Shown here: one piece after another, positions 38,244 through 48,264 of the stretch
Numbering within the stretch: position 1 is the stretch's first letter
Layout of the letters: the number at the start of each line of letters is the position of its first letter
Assembly (NCBI GenBank): GCA_027483535.1
Contig: JAIXUN010000003.1
Location: 682,001 to 746,000 of the forward strand
Direction of reading: 5' to 3'
Source of the DNA: a bacterium
GTDB lineage: Bacteria; Armatimonadota; Fimbriimonadia; Fimbriimonadales; Fimbriimonadaceae
DNA: 64,000 nucleotides
The notes under the pieces: model-generated
What the model was told of the DNA's origin: nothing
Databases searched by the model: none
The model's input: the letters and a program-made list of their open reading frames with translations, nothing else
Translations under genes and position numbers: made by a program

Positions 38244-39800
38244 ATGAAGTTGACCCCAGAGGCCTACCTACGGCGAATGCGCGCGTCGGCGGTTTACAAT
38301 GTCGCCGTCAAAACGCCGTTGGACCACTCCCCGTGGTTATCCAAGAGCGTCGGGAACACCGTTTGGCTTAAGCGAGAAGACCTGCAACCGGTCTTCAGCT
38401 TCAAGCTGCGCGGGGCCTATGCGGCGATGGCTCGCTTGGAACCAGAGGCTCTCGAAAAGGGCGTGATCACCGCTTCGGCGGGCAATCACGCCCAAGGGGT
38501 CGCCTTGGCTTCCAAGCAGCTCGGCTGCTCGGCGGAGATCGTGGTGCCGACCACGACGCCAGACGTCAAAAAGCGATCCATCGAGGCGCTAGGGGCGACT
38601 CTGGTTTGTCACGGAGACACGTACGACGACGCCTATACCTATGCTCGTAACCGGGCAACGGAAACGGGCAAGTCGTTCGTGCACCCGTACGACGATCCAG
38701 ACGTGATCGCGGGTCAGGGAACCATCGGTCTGGAACTCGATGCTCAGATGCCCGCCGACGTGAAGGCGATTTTCATCGCCGTCGGCGGCGGTGGACTCTC
38801 GGCGGGGGTTGCGCTTGCCCTCAAGCAACTGCGACCCGGGATCGAGGTCTGGGGCGTTGAGCCGGAAGACTCGGACGCCATGTACCGCTCTCTGGAAGCA
38901 GGCGAGCGGGTGCGACTCGACCGAGTCGGACTCTTCGCAGACGGCGTTGCGGTTCGACAAGTGGGCGAAGAGCCGTTTGCGATCGCCCAAAAGTATCTCG
39001 ACGGCGTTTTGCGAGTCTCCAATGACGAGATTTGCGCAGCGGTGAAAGATGTCTTCCAAGATCGTCGCGTGGTTCTGGAACCTGCAGGTGCTTTGGCTAT
39101 CGCTGGACTCAGACGATACGTCGAAGTCCATCGGGTGTCGAATGAGAATCTCGTCGCCATTGCTTGTGGCGCGAACATCGCTTTCGACCGCATTGGACAT
39201 ATCGCCGAACGAGCCACTCTAGGAGAACGGTCGGAGGCGATCCTTGGCGTAAAGATCCCGGAAAGACCGGGCAGTTTCCGCGCGCTTTGTCAGGCGTTGA
39301 GGAGCCGAAGCGTCACCGAGTTCAACTATCGCATGTCCGATCCTCAAGAAGCGATCGTCTTTGTCGGCGTTCACCTTGGCTACGGTCACGAACGCGATGC
39401 GTCGAAGTTACTGGTCGCCGAACTGACCCATGAAGGGTTCGAGACCCACGATCTGAGCGACGACGAGCTCGCCAAAATGCACCTTCGCCACATGGTTGGC
39501 GGTCCCAGCGAATACGCAACCAACGAAAGGCTGTTTCACTTCGACTTTCCGGAGCGACCCGGCGCGCTTGCCACCTTCCTAGAGACCCTTGGGTCGGGTT
39601 GGAATATCTCCCTGTTCCACTATCGCAACCACGGATCGGATCGTGGGCGGGTCTTGGTCGGGATCCAGGTGCCCAGCGAGACGGTCGATTCCTTCCAGCG
39701 ATTCCTAGCGGAACTTGGCTACGACTATTCAGAGGTCACGGATTCTGCCGCCGTTCGCCTCTTCTTATCCACAAAGACAAAGGCAGGCTCCCCAACATGA
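38244..39800 (+). CDS. ilvA: Threonine ammonia-lyase, biosynthetic
   Basis: PLP enzyme converting threonine to 2-oxobutyrate, the entry step to isoleucine. The 518-residue protein has the PLP-lysine motif [11 protein letters not shown] near residue 52, the Gly-rich loop VGGGGLSAG near residue 180, and two C-terminal ACT-like regulatory domains (about 335-500, with [13 protein letters not shown] and [13 protein letters not shown]). This makes it the allosteric, isoleucine-sensitive long form like E. coli IlvA (514). It starts 12 bases after ilvC and its stop overlaps the ilvD start (ATGA). Confidence 0.95.
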   Translation: MKLTPEAYLRRMRASAVYNVAVKTPLDHSPWLSKSVGNTVWLKREDLQPVFSFKLRGAYAAMARLEPEALEKGVITASAGNHAQGVALASKQLGCSAEIVVPTTTPDVKKRSIEALGATLVCHGDTYDDAYTYARNRATETGKSFVHPYDDPDVIAGQGTIGLELDAQMPADVKAIFIAVGGGGLSAGVALALKQLRPGIEVWGVEPEDSDAMYRSLEAGERVRLDRVGLFADGVAVRQVGEEPFAIAQKYLDGVLRVSNDEICAAVKDVFQDRRVVLEPAGALAIAGLRRYVEVHRVSNENLVAIACGANIAFDRIGHIAERATLGERSEAILGVKIPERPGSFRALCQALRSRSVTEFNYRMSDPQEAIVFVGVHLGYGHERDASKLLVAELTHEGFETHDLSDDELAKMHLRHMVGGPSEYATNERLFHFDFPERPGALATFLETLGSGWNISLFHYRNHGSDRGRVLVGIQVPSETVDSFQRFLAELGYDYSEVTDSAAVRLFLSTKTKAGSPT

Positions 39801-41506
39801 ACGAAGAACAATTGAATGCAAGTAACACCCAGTGGGACCCTCGGCACAAAAGCCGAGTCATCACCGAGGGAGCCGACAAAACCGCCAACCGGGCGATGCT
39901 TCGGGCGATGGGACTCGGCGATAAGCACATGGTCCAGCCGTGGGTAGGCGTCGCGACGGTTTGGAGCGAAGCGACCCCCTGCAACGTGAACTTGGACCAG
40001 CAAGGTCTTGCGATTGCCAACGCGGTGAACGCGGCGGGTGGAACGGCTCGACGGTTCAACACCATCTCCGTCAGTGATGGAATCGCGATGGGTCATGAAG
40101 GCATGCGTGCTTCGCTGGTCAGCCGAGAAGTGATCGCCGACTCCGTGGAACTCATGATGCGGGCCCACTGCTACGACGGCCTGGTCGGAGTCGCCGGGTG
40201 CGACAAGTCTCTCCCCGGCATGCTTATGGCGATGGCGCGATTGAACGTCCCCTCGGTGTTCCTGTACGGCGGAACCATCATGCCGGGGCGACACAAAGAC
40301 AAAGACGTCACCATCCAAGACGCCTTCGAAGCAGCGGGAGCCTATGCGGCTGGCACCATCGACGCCGAGGAACTTCACGCCGTTGAATGTGCGGTTTGTC
40401 CGGGAGCAGGAGCGTGCGGAGGTCAGTACACCGCTAACACCATGGCATGCGTCGCCGAAGCACTTGGCATGGCTTTCCCTGGCTCGTCCGGACCGCCTGC
40501 GGAAGATCCAGACGGCTCTCGCGCAGACTTCCATAAGGTGATCGGTCAGCAGATCGTCACCCTGCTTGAAAGCGGGCTTCTGCCGAGCGACATCATGACC
40601 AAGAAGGCGTTCGAGAACGCCATCGCCGTCGGAGCCGCAACGGGAGGAAGCACGAACATTGCGCTGCACCTTCCCGCGATCGCTTACGAATTGGGCATCG
40701 AGTTAACGCTCGATGAGATTCACGAGGTGGCGCAACGGACGCCCATCATCGCCGATCTTCGACCGGGCGGCAAGTACGTGATGCTCGACCTATTCAGAGT
40801 AGGTGGCGTTCCCGCCGTACTCAAGGCACTGCTGGAGGCGGGCTGCCTCCACGGAGACTGTCTCACCGTGACGGGCAAAACCATGGCGGAAAACCTGGAA
40901 GGGGTTGAGATTCCGGCGGGTCAAGACGTGGTTCGGCACCCTGAAAACGCACTTTCCCCCACCGGGGGCTTGGTGATCGTTAAGGGCAACCTTGCTCCAG
41001 AGGGCGGAGTGATCAAAACGGCAGGTGTAAAGAAACTGGTTCACACAGGTCCAGCACGAGTCTTTGACTGCGAAGACGATGCGATGGCGGCCGTCCAACG
41101 TCGCGAGATCAATCGAGGAGACGTGGTTGTGATCCGCTACGAAGGGCCCAAGGGCGGACCCGGAATGCGCGAAATGCTCGGCGTGACGGCCGCGTTGGTC
41201 GGTCAGGGAATGGGTTACGACGTTGCTCTCCTCACAGACGGTCGGTTCAGCGGTGCAACTCGCGGTTTGATGGTTGGTCACGTCTGCCCCGAGGCTTCGG
41301 AAGGTGGTCCGATCGCACTGGTGAAAGAGGGCGACACGATTACGGTCGACGCCGAGACCCACCGACTCATCATGGACGTCTCCGATGAAGAGTTGGCGGA
41401 GCGTAAGAAGAGCTGGTCGCCGCCCGCTCCCCGATACACGAAGGGTGCCCTCGCCAAGTACGCGCGAACGGTTGGGTCCGCCTCTCGTGGAGCGGTGACG
41501 CACTAG
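39797..41506 (+). CDS. ilvD: Dihydroxy-acid dehydratase
   Basis: Fe-S enzyme dehydrating dihydroxy acids to the 2-oxo precursors of valine and isoleucine. 569 residues from ATG 39797, which overlaps the ilvA stop as ATGA; the frame stays open further upstream, but that is inside ilvA. Cluster Cys candidates are in [16 protein letters not shown] and [16 protein letters not shown]. The C-terminal half has [23 protein letters not shown] with the catalytic Ser region. It completes the five-gene ilv operon. Confidence 0.96.
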   Translation: MNEEQLNASNTQWDPRHKSRVITEGADKTANRAMLRAMGLGDKHMVQPWVGVATVWSEATPCNVNLDQQGLAIANAVNAAGGTARRFNTISVSDGIAMGHEGMRASLVSREVIADSVELMMRAHCYDGLVGVAGCDKSLPGMLMAMARLNVPSVFLYGGTIMPGRHKDKDVTIQDAFEAAGAYAAGTIDAEELHAVECAVCPGAGACGGQYTANTMACVAEALGMAFPGSSGPPAEDPDGSRADFHKVIGQQIVTLLESGLLPSDIMTKKAFENAIAVGAATGGSTNIALHLPAIAYELGIELTLDEIHEVAQRTPIIADLRPGGKYVMLDLFRVGGVPAVLKALLEAGCLHGDCLTVTGKTMAENLEGVEIPAGQDVVRHPENALSPTGGLVIVKGNLAPEGGVIKTAGVKKLVHTGPARVFDCEDDAMAAVQRREINRGDVVVIRYEGPKGGPGMREMLGVTAALVGQGMGYDVALLTDGRFSGATRGLMVGHVCPEASEGGPIALVKEGDTITVDAETHRLIMDVSDEELAERKKSWSPPAPRYTKGALAKYARTVGSASRGAVTH

Positions 41507-41528
41507 ACGGCTCAACCGCCGAAGAAGA

Positions 41529-41562
41529 AAGCGGGTCGAATCCAAAGTCGCTCGACCCGCTT
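41529..41562 (+). terminator. Hairpin after ilvD, possible weak terminator
   Basis: Perfect 11-bp stem AAGCGGGTCGA / TCGACCCGCTT with a 12-base loop. There is no T run afterwards, so termination would be inefficient or Rho-dependent. Confidence 0.45.
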
Positions 41563-41586
41563 CCAAAACTCGAAGTAAAAAACTAT

Positions 41587-41615
41587 TTGGCAATTCGAGA
41601 GATTCGCTGAATAAT
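41587..41615 (+). promoter_or_regulatory. Promoter of gltB
   Basis: TTGGCA (41587-41592), 17-base spacer, AATAAT (41610-41615), a good sigma-70-type match. The start codon is about 70 bases downstream, so unlike many genes here this one has a leader. Confidence 0.65.
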
Positions 41616-41683
41616 GGGTATCCCCGACCTGCGACGATGCCGGTCCAACTCGCACCAAAGACGGTGTTCACGGACACGCATCG

Positions 41684-44600
41684 ATGTACGAAGTTCAGAA
41701 AGACGGAAAGACGATTTTAGAAGCCGACGCCTGTGGCATTGGTTTTCTCGCCTCTAGAAAGGGGGTTGCCCAACGCAAGGTCGTAGATATGGCGCTGGAA
41801 CTCACCCAGCACTTCGACCACAGAGGCGCCCCGGGTCACGGCGCGGGTCTCCAACTTGATATCCCCTGGGCACTGCTTCTGGACCGATTCAGCGGGCACA
41901 GCAAGTTGATTGCGCAACGAGACGTTGCCCTCGGCATGTTCTTCTTGCCGTTTGAGGCCGCTCTGCGACAGCAGTGCGTCGAAGCAGTGGAGCACGTGGC
42001 TGAACTCGCGGGCACTCGATGCCTTGCTTGGGCGGACGTTCCCGTAAACGAATCGGCGTTGCCGGCTGGTAGCGCGGCTCTTCGAACGATGCCTCGCATT
42101 CGCCAAGCGATTTTTGCTCGGCCGGATCACATGAGCGAAGAGGCGTGGTTCGCTTGTCGCTATCTGCTTCGACTCGCTCTTGATGACAGCATCGGAGAGA
42201 TCGCAGGCGACTCGTTCAGCGTTTCCTCTCTCTCTAACCGGACGGTCGTTTACAAGGGCCTCGCCGAGCTCTCTAAGATCGGCGACTTCTATCCCGACCT
42301 CCGAAGCCGCGATTTCCAAAGCCGGTTCGCGCTCTTCCACAGTCGCTACTGCACCAATACGACCACGGCTTGGCGCCGTGCCCAACCTTTCTGGAGCATC
42401 GCTCACAACGGCGAGATCGCGACCATCAAGGGCAACGTTGCGTGGATGCAGGCCATCGGACCAGATCTCATCAAGAACTTGGTTTCCCGATTCCCGTCGC
42501 TGACCGAAGTCGCCAAGCAAGTGAAGTCGATCGTGTGTTCGGGAGGTTCGGATACCGCGAACCTAGACGACATGATGATCGCGCTCATGGCGGGCGGAAT
42601 GTCCTTCCCGCAAGCCATGCTCGCGCTCCTTCCGGCTGCCGAGTCTGTTCTTGACGAAAGCGACCCCCTGCATGAGTTCTATCGAGCGGCTCGGGTGTAT
42701 CTCGGTGCTTGCGATGGTCCCGCCGCGGTTGTTGGCTGCGATGGTGACCGCGCTGTGGCTCACCTAGATCGAAATGGTCTGAGACCGCTCTGGACGGTTT
42801 GCTCCGCCGAGTACGTGGTAGCGACGAGCGAACTCACCGGCACCATCGATATCGGTCCGGTCGAAGATCAACGCGTGATGGGCCCCGGTGAGATCTCGAT
42901 GATCGATCTCAACACGGGCAAAGTGTTCTTCGACGACGGTGTTCGTGAGGAAGTGGGGCGACAACCGTTCCCGTCTCCCGACTCCCGCCTTGTCGAAGGT
43001 GGCGAAAAGAAGTCCTCGCTGTTGCTCGATGAAGTGACGCTCGCAAAGGTCCAAAAGTCGTTCGGCATGACCAAGGAGGACATCGAAGTCCTAGTCGAGC
43101 CGATGGGAGAAACGGGCAAGCCCCCCGTTGGTGCCATGGGCGACGACACCAGCCCGGCCGCGATGCTCGACAAACTCCCGCGACGGATTGAAGACCACTT
43201 CAAACTCCGATTCGCTCAAGAGACCAGTCCTCCCATCGACCCGATTCGAGACGCTTGGGTTTTTGACTCCTCCGTCACCCTGGGCGACCGGATGGGACTG
43301 TGGTCCAAAGCTGAAGGGGTCCTAATTGAGTATCCCGAGCGCATCCTTTCAATGGGACAGATCGCTTGGTTGGTCGAGCGGTCCGAAGTCCGCACCATCT
43401 CGCTTCTGTTTGAATCGGGCAAGGATCTGGAATCAGAATTCGAGCGAAAGATTCAACAGGCGATCGCGGCTGCCGAATCGGCCGACGTCTTGCTTATCAG
43501 CGACCGAATGCCTACCGCGAAAGATGCCGCGCTCCCGGGCCTCCGGTTCATCAGCCGCCTTCACAGCGAACTAGTTTCCAAGGGTCGGCGAGGTCGCGTT
43601 GGCTTAGTGGCGGACATCGGCATTTGGGATGTTCATCACTGCGCGCTCACCATCACGCTGGGTGCGGATGCGGTCTGCCCTTGGATTGGCATCGCGTCGG
43701 CTCCCGATCATGAGGCTAAGTATCTCAAGGCATTGCGAAGTGGCACCACCGAAGCTATGTCGATGATGGGCGTTACCCCTTCGGCTGCATACTGCGGTGC
43801 GCGACTCATCGAAGCCATCGGACTGGATGCCTCGCTTCTCAAGCGAGACTTCCCCGGAGTTCCCGGGCACTTGGGCGGGATCGGCACCGAAGTTCTGAAC
43901 CGAGAATGGCTCCAATTCCATTCCGATGCCTTTACGATGGAAGAGGCGAAGCTCACGGACGCTGGAGAATTTCGACACACGAAAGACGGTCGGAAACATG
44001 CCAACAACGCTGAGATCGTCCGATCTCTTCAACTGGCTTCTGGTTACTCCCGCAAGATTCACGAGTTCAAACCAGGTTCCAAAGAGGCCTATGAAGCCTA
44101 TGCGAAACTGGTGAAGGATCGCGATCCAATCTCGATCTTGGACCTTTTGGAACCAAAGGAAGGCGACGCGATTCCGATCGCGGAAGTCGAGCCCGTCGAA
44201 GCGATTTTGTGGCGATTCATGGCTCCCGGAATGAGCGAAGGAGCCCTGAGCGAGCCCGCCCACAAGGCAGTTGCGAAGGCGTTCAACATCCTTTTCCGCT
44301 ATGCCCGGCTGAAGATGGGAGGGACTCTCCCCGGCATCGGTCCGGTGGCGAACAGCGGCGAAGGCGGCTTCGATAAGAACCGAATCGGAAAAGCGGATGG
44401 CAACCGATCGGTGCAGTACGCGGGTGGTCGATTCACCGTTACCCCCATGACCGCCTCCTGTGCGGACGAGACCGAGGTCAAGTTTGCTCAAGGCGCGAAG
44501 CCCGGAAAAGGAGGACAACTCCCCGGCAAAAAGGTCGCCCCGAGAATTGCCCACCAACGAGGATGCGAACCCGGTTACGAGCTCGTTTCTCCGCCGATCA

Positions 44601-46156
44601 ACCACAACCTTTACTCCATTGAGGATGTGAAGCTGATGGTGGAAAGCTGGCGACACCTGAACCCGAAAGTGAACTGCGCGCTCAAGTACGTGGCGACCTA
44701 CGGCGTCGAAATGGTGGCAGTTGGCGGCGTGAACGCGGGTGCCAACCGAATTCACCTAAGCGATGGTTGTGGCGGAACCGGAGCGGCCAAACGGGTTGAC
44801 CAAAAGCACGCGGGTGTACCCGTCGTGTGTCTCATGCCGACGGTCCAAGACATGCTGGTCGAGGAAGGCATTCGCAAGTACGTGGAGATCTCCGTTGACG
44901 GCGGTATCCAAACTGGCGAGCAAGCGCTGAAGATGTTCCTGATGGGAGCCGACCGAGTCGGTTTCGGAACCAGTCTCCTCATCGCGATTGGATGCTCGAT
45001 GCTGCGGAAGTGTCACCTGAGCGGACCCGATCCGGCCGACCCCAACGGAAAGCGACGACTGGGATGCACTCCCGGTGTTGCCACCCAAGACCCTCAGTTC
45101 ATTGCCAACTTCAAGGGCGAAGCGAAGCACATCGCGCAGATGCTGGTCTTCGTTGCCGAAGAGATTCGAGAGCGAATGGCAGAGCTTGGGATTCGAAGGC
45201 TTCAAGACGTCATTGGTCGCCGAGACCTGTTGCAGGTGAAGCCGAACCTGACGGGTAAAGCAGCGATGCTCGATCTCACCTCCATCGTCCGAGCCCCGAG
45301 TGCTCTCGCTCTTGAGCGGGACTATGCGGGACAAACGGCTCGATTCATGCCCGAGATTCGGCAATTCGAAGTACAGGCTGCAAAGCGAGCTCTGGCTGGA
45401 GAGCAAGTAGAAGTCGATGAATCGCTGACCAACGACGCAAGGTGTGTCGGCATGGCGGCGGCGGGGACCATCGCACGTGCGGTTGGCGACCTCGGTCTGG
45501 AAAAAGGCTCCTTGACCCTCGTCACAAAGGGCGCCGCAGGTCACTTTTACGGTGCGTACATGGTGAACGGAATGTCGTTCCGACACCTGGGCGTCATCGC
45601 CGACTCGTGCTTCACCGCCTCTTACGGTGGAAAGCTCGTGGTGGCTGCTCCCCGAGGACGTTCCGGACTGGCCCTTGCCGGAAACACGTTTGGCTACGGC
45701 GCTCGTGGCGGTGAGGCGTTCATTGCGGGCTCGGCGGGTAACCGGTTTGGAATCTGCTTCCGAAAGAACCACGAGGGCGGCGGTCCGGTGGTGGTTGTCG
45801 AAGGAGTAGGCGCGAACGCGTTCCAGTACATGACGGGCGGCGTTGCCGTAGTCCTTGGCTCGGTTGGACCGAACTTGGGTTCGGGCATGACGGGTGGGCG
45901 CGTGTATCTGCTGGACGTGGACGCACGGAATCTCAACCACGACTATGTGGATCACTTCCCGCTCGACGACGAGGACGTGAAGGTGCTGCGCGGTCTTCTG
46001 GAGCGTCACGCTCAAGAAACGGGGAGCGAACTCGCCCTTCGACTCCGGGCAGACGATGTTAAATCACGATTCAGAGTCGTGCGCACCATCGTGGTTCCGG
46101 AAACACTTCCCGAGTGGAACCTGGAATCCACGCCGGGTGCCGCGAACCTCGCTTAA
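41684..46156 (+). CDS. gltB: Glutamate synthase, large subunit
   Basis: Makes glutamate from glutamine and 2-oxoglutarate. In 1490 residues: the class II glutamine amidotransferase domain with catalytic Cys17 in ADACGIGFLASRKG after a short propeptide, YCTNTTTAW...AHNGEIATIKGN near residue 225, the central FMN barrel with HLSDGCGGTGAAKR near residue 1025, the 3Fe-4S cysteines near 1104, 1110 and 1128, and the C-terminal beta-helix (GxxGxxG repeats). The third cluster Cys is displaced by an insertion. No gltD is adjacent, so it could use a distant GltD or ferredoxin. It lies just after ilvD with its own promoter. Confidence 0.94.
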   Translation: MYEVQKDGKTILEADACGIGFLASRKGVAQRKVVDMALELTQHFDHRGAPGHGAGLQLDIPWALLLDRFSGHSKLIAQRDVALGMFFLPFEAALRQQCVEAVEHVAELAGTRCLAWADVPVNESALPAGSAALRTMPRIRQAIFARPDHMSEEAWFACRYLLRLALDDSIGEIAGDSFSVSSLSNRTVVYKGLAELSKIGDFYPDLRSRDFQSRFALFHSRYCTNTTTAWRRAQPFWSIAHNGEIATIKGNVAWMQAIGPDLIKNLVSRFPSLTEVAKQVKSIVCSGGSDTANLDDMMIALMAGGMSFPQAMLALLPAAESVLDESDPLHEFYRAARVYLGACDGPAAVVGCDGDRAVAHLDRNGLRPLWTVCSAEYVVATSELTGTIDIGPVEDQRVMGPGEISMIDLNTGKVFFDDGVREEVGRQPFPSPDSRLVEGGEKKSSLLLDEVTLAKVQKSFGMTKEDIEVLVEPMGETGKPPVGAMGDDTSPAAMLDKLPRRIEDHFKLRFAQETSPPIDPIRDAWVFDSSVTLGDRMGLWSKAEGVLIEYPERILSMGQIAWLVERSEVRTISLLFESGKDLESEFERKIQQAIAAAESADVLLISDRMPTAKDAALPGLRFISRLHSELVSKGRRGRVGLVADIGIWDVHHCALTITLGADAVCPWIGIASAPDHEAKYLKALRSGTTEAMSMMGVTPSAAYCGARLIEAIGLDASLLKRDFPGVPGHLGGIGTEVLNREWLQFHSDAFTMEEAKLTDAGEFRHTKDGRKHANNAEIVRSLQLASGYSRKIHEFKPGSKEAYEAYAKLVKDRDPISILDLLEPKEGDAIPIAEVEPVEAILWRFMAPGMSEGALSEPAHKAVAKAFNILFRYARLKMGGTLPGIGPVANSGEGGFDKNRIGKADGNRSVQYAGGRFTVTPMTASCADETEVKFAQGAKPGKGGQLPGKKVAPRIAHQRGCEPGYELVSPPINHNLYSIEDVKLMVESWRHLNPKVNCALKYVATYGVEMVAVGGVNAGANRIHLSDGCGGTGAAKRVDQKHAGVPVVCLMPTVQDMLVEEGIRKYVEISVDGGIQTGEQALKMFLMGADRVGFGTSLLIAIGCSMLRKCHLSGPDPADPNGKRRLGCTPGVATQDPQFIANFKGEAKHIAQMLVFVAEEIRERMAELGIRRLQDVIGRRDLLQVKPNLTGKAAMLDLTSIVRAPSALALERDYAGQTARFMPEIRQFEVQAAKRALAGEQVEVDESLTNDARCVGMAAAGTIARAVGDLGLEKGSLTLVTKGAAGHFYGAYMVNGMSFRHLGVIADSCFTASYGGKLVVAAPRGRSGLALAGNTFGYGARGGEAFIAGSAGNRFGICFRKNHEGGGPVVVVEGVGANAFQYMTGGVAVVLGSVGPNLGSGMTGGRVYLLDVDARNLNHDYVDHFPLDDEDVKVLRGLLERHAQETGSELALRLRADDVKSRFRVVRTIVVPETLPEWNLESTPGAANLA

Positions 46157-46172
46157 TAAATCGGACGAACAG

Positions 46173-46212
46173 ATCGCCCCTAGAATTGAGTATCTAGGGG
46201 CGATTTAGTTTA
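46173..46212 (+). terminator. Terminator of gltB
   Basis: Perfect 12-bp stem ATCGCCCCTAGA / TCTAGGGGCGAT with 8-base loop, followed by a T-rich stretch. Confidence 0.85.
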
Positions 46213-46264
46213 ACATTGCCTCGTAAATCGAGTCGAAATCGCAACCGCGCCCCGGCAATCCCTG

Positions 46265-46270
46265 TACGAT
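46265..46270 (+). promoter_or_regulatory. Putative -10 hexamer of the NfeD-flotillin operon
   Basis: TACGAT ends 8 bases before the ATG at 46279. No clear -35 and no Shine-Dalgarno. Confidence 0.4.
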
Positions 46271-46278
46271 GATTACGG

Positions 46279-46866
46279 ATGCTTTCTGTTTACATTGGAA
46301 CCGGATTGGTCGGAATTGTCCTGATCGTTCTGGCAGGGGTGTCGGGCTTCCTAGACGGAGATATCGATGCCGGCGGTGGGATCGACCATGATGTCCACTT
46401 GGAAGCGGACCACGGTCACGGGTTCGATTTCGGTTGGGTCCCGTTCCTCAGTCTCCGGTTTTGGACCTACGCAGCCGCTGGGTTCGGGTTAACCGGAACC
46501 ATCTTCTCCCTCACGAAAATGCTCGACGCGAGGGCCACGTTCATCGTGTCTCTCGTTCTTGGGCTTTTAATGGGTTTTGGCGTTTTTGCGCTCATGCGAT
46601 TCGCCAAGAAGAACCAAACCGAGCTTGTCCCATCTGCCTCCACGGTGGTGGGTCTGCACGGAAAGCTCCTGGTTGGGGTGGGTGCTACCGACCCCGGCAA
46701 AGTTCGAGTGCAAGTGAACGGCGAGTGGATCGACTATCTCGCTCGTTCTCAATCGGCGTTGCCTATTCCTGCCGGCCATGAAGTGGTTGTAGTTGGGGTG
46801 GACGATGCGGTCGCTTACGTAGAGAGCGTGCAAGAGCTCTACGAAGAAGAATCTGATCTGAAATGA
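46279..46866 (+). CDS. NfeD-like membrane protein with C-terminal OB-fold domain
   Basis: NfeD proteins partner with flotillins in membrane microdomains. The 195-residue protein has an N-terminal membrane helix (about 5-22), a His/Asp-rich loop (DGDIDAGGGIDHDVHLEADHG), two further helices (about 56-75 and 84-108) and a C-terminal beta domain (about 120-180, GLHGKLLVGVGATDPGKVRVQVNGEWIDYLARS) of OB type. The ATGA overlap with the next gene and the presence of two flotillins support the family call. Confidence 0.8.
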   Translation: MLSVYIGTGLVGIVLIVLAGVSGFLDGDIDAGGGIDHDVHLEADHGHGFDFGWVPFLSLRFWTYAAAGFGLTGTIFSLTKMLDARATFIVSLVLGLLMGFGVFALMRFAKKNQTELVPSASTVVGLHGKLLVGVGATDPGKVRVQVNGEWIDYLARSQSALPIPAGHEVVVVGVDDAVAYVESVQELYEEESDLK

Positions 46867-48263
46867 ACCTATTTGGGCAGTGGTTAGAGCAGCCGGCTGG
46901 GCTGTTTTGGGCGCAAGGTGGCACCACCACCGAAAATCTCGCAGGGTCGGCGATCGCAGGATTTACCGGGGCCGTTACGGTTCTGGTCATCCTCGGCATC
47001 CTGATTCTGATCATCAAGTCTTTTCTGTACATCGCTCCCCCGAGCGAAGTTCTGATCTTTAGCGGTCTGAAGCGCAAAGGCCCCGATGGAACCGTTCGAA
47101 GTTTTCGATTGGTGACTGGCGGACGCGGCTTCCGAATCCCTTTCTTTGAGAAGGTCGACCGCATGAACCTGGGTCTCATGGAGATTCCGATCTCCATTCG
47201 AGGCGCCTACTCCAAAGGCGGCATCGCGCTAAACGTCGATGCGATCGCCAACATCAAGATTTCCAGCAACCTCAGCGTATTGCCGAACGCGATCGAACGA
47301 TTCCTCGGTCGAGACGTGAACGAGATTCGTAGGGTGGCCAAGGAGACCCTCGAAGGTCATGTTCGAGGCGTTCTGGCGAACCTAACGCCCGAGGAAGTGA
47401 ACGAGGATCGACTCGCTTTTGGCGAAGCGCTCAGCAACGAGTGCGAAGAAGACCTTCGCAAACTCGGTCTTCACGTGGACACGGTCAAGATTCAGCACGT
47501 CACTGACGATGTTCACTACCTAGACAGCACGGGTCGATCCGCCATTGCGAGCGTGGTTCGCGAAGCGGAAATCGCGGAATCGAACTTCCGCCGAGCCGCC
47601 GAGCAAACCGAAGCCGAGCAAAACGGTCTTGCCGAAGTCGCCAAGGCGAACGCCGAAGCAACCATTTCGGAGATGAAGAACGAGATTCGGAAGCTGCTCG
47701 CCGATCTCGATTCCAACGTCAAATCGGAAGAAGAACGGACGATTGCCGCCGCTCGTGAAGCACGCGCGGTTGCCGAGCAAGAACTGCAAAAGATTCGAGC
47801 CGAACTGGCGGTTGTTCAGCAGATGGCAGACGTTATTCTCCCGGCCGAAGCTCAGCAGACCGCCGATTCTTACAAGGCAAAAGGCGACGCCGCATTCCTT
47901 CGAGAGCGCGGTAAAGCCGTGGGACAAGCGCTCGACATCCTTCAACAAGCGTGGCGAGAAAGCGGCGACACCGCCGTTCAGATTGCGATCATCGAGGAAA
48001 TCGAGAAGATTCTTGGAGCCGCCATCAAGGGTGTGAACAAGATCAAGGTGAACAACATTCAGGTCATCGATAACGGCTCGGGCAAGGCACTGTCCGGCTA
48101 CCTTTCGAACTACCCCGAGATGTTGCACACCGTCTTCGATTCGGTTCGATCCACCACGGGCATCGATATTTTGGGTTCGCTGGCGGGCAATCGGTCAAAC
48201 GGTGCCGCCGTAAATCCAGCCGAAGCAACCTCCCCCACAACCACCTCCACGGAGGCCAAATAA
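46863..48263 (+). CDS. Flotillin-like SPFH-domain protein 1
   Basis: 466 residues: one N-terminal membrane helix (about 35-58, VTVLVILGILILIIKSFLYI), SPFH domain (about 60-240, PPSEVLIFSGLKRK through KIQHVTDDVHYLDSTGR), a long Ala/Glu-rich coiled coil (about 245-370, many EAE/AEA repeats), then a flotillin-type C-terminal region. Flotillins scaffold lipid-ordered membrane domains and influence secretion and signalling. It is similar over its length to the next gene, so the pair is a tandem duplication that may form mixed oligomers. Confidence 0.9.
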   Translation: MNLFGQWLEQPAGLFWAQGGTTTENLAGSAIAGFTGAVTVLVILGILILIIKSFLYIAPPSEVLIFSGLKRKGPDGTVRSFRLVTGGRGFRIPFFEKVDRMNLGLMEIPISIRGAYSKGGIALNVDAIANIKISSNLSVLPNAIERFLGRDVNEIRRVAKETLEGHVRGVLANLTPEEVNEDRLAFGEALSNECEEDLRKLGLHVDTVKIQHVTDDVHYLDSTGRSAIASVVREAEIAESNFRRAAEQTEAEQNGLAEVAKANAEATISEMKNEIRKLLADLDSNVKSEEERTIAAAREARAVAEQELQKIRAELAVVQQMADVILPAEAQQTADSYKAKGDAAFLRERGKAVGQALDILQQAWRESGDTAVQIAIIEEIEKILGAAIKGVNKIKVNNIQVIDNGSGKALSGYLSNYPEMLHTVFDSVRSTTGIDILGSLAGNRSNGAAVNPAEATSPTTTSTEAK

Positions 48264-48264
48264 T

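Noticed and set aside
39765-39773. Perfect DnaA-box TTATCCACA inside the 3' end of ilvA (a similar string occurs near 54432)
   Set aside because: A single nine-base match inside a coding region is expected by chance in a window of this size.
39599-39796. Upstream extension of the ilvD frame
   Set aside because: It lies wholly inside ilvA in another frame. The ATG at 39797 overlaps the ilvA stop (ATGA) and starts exactly where the family does.
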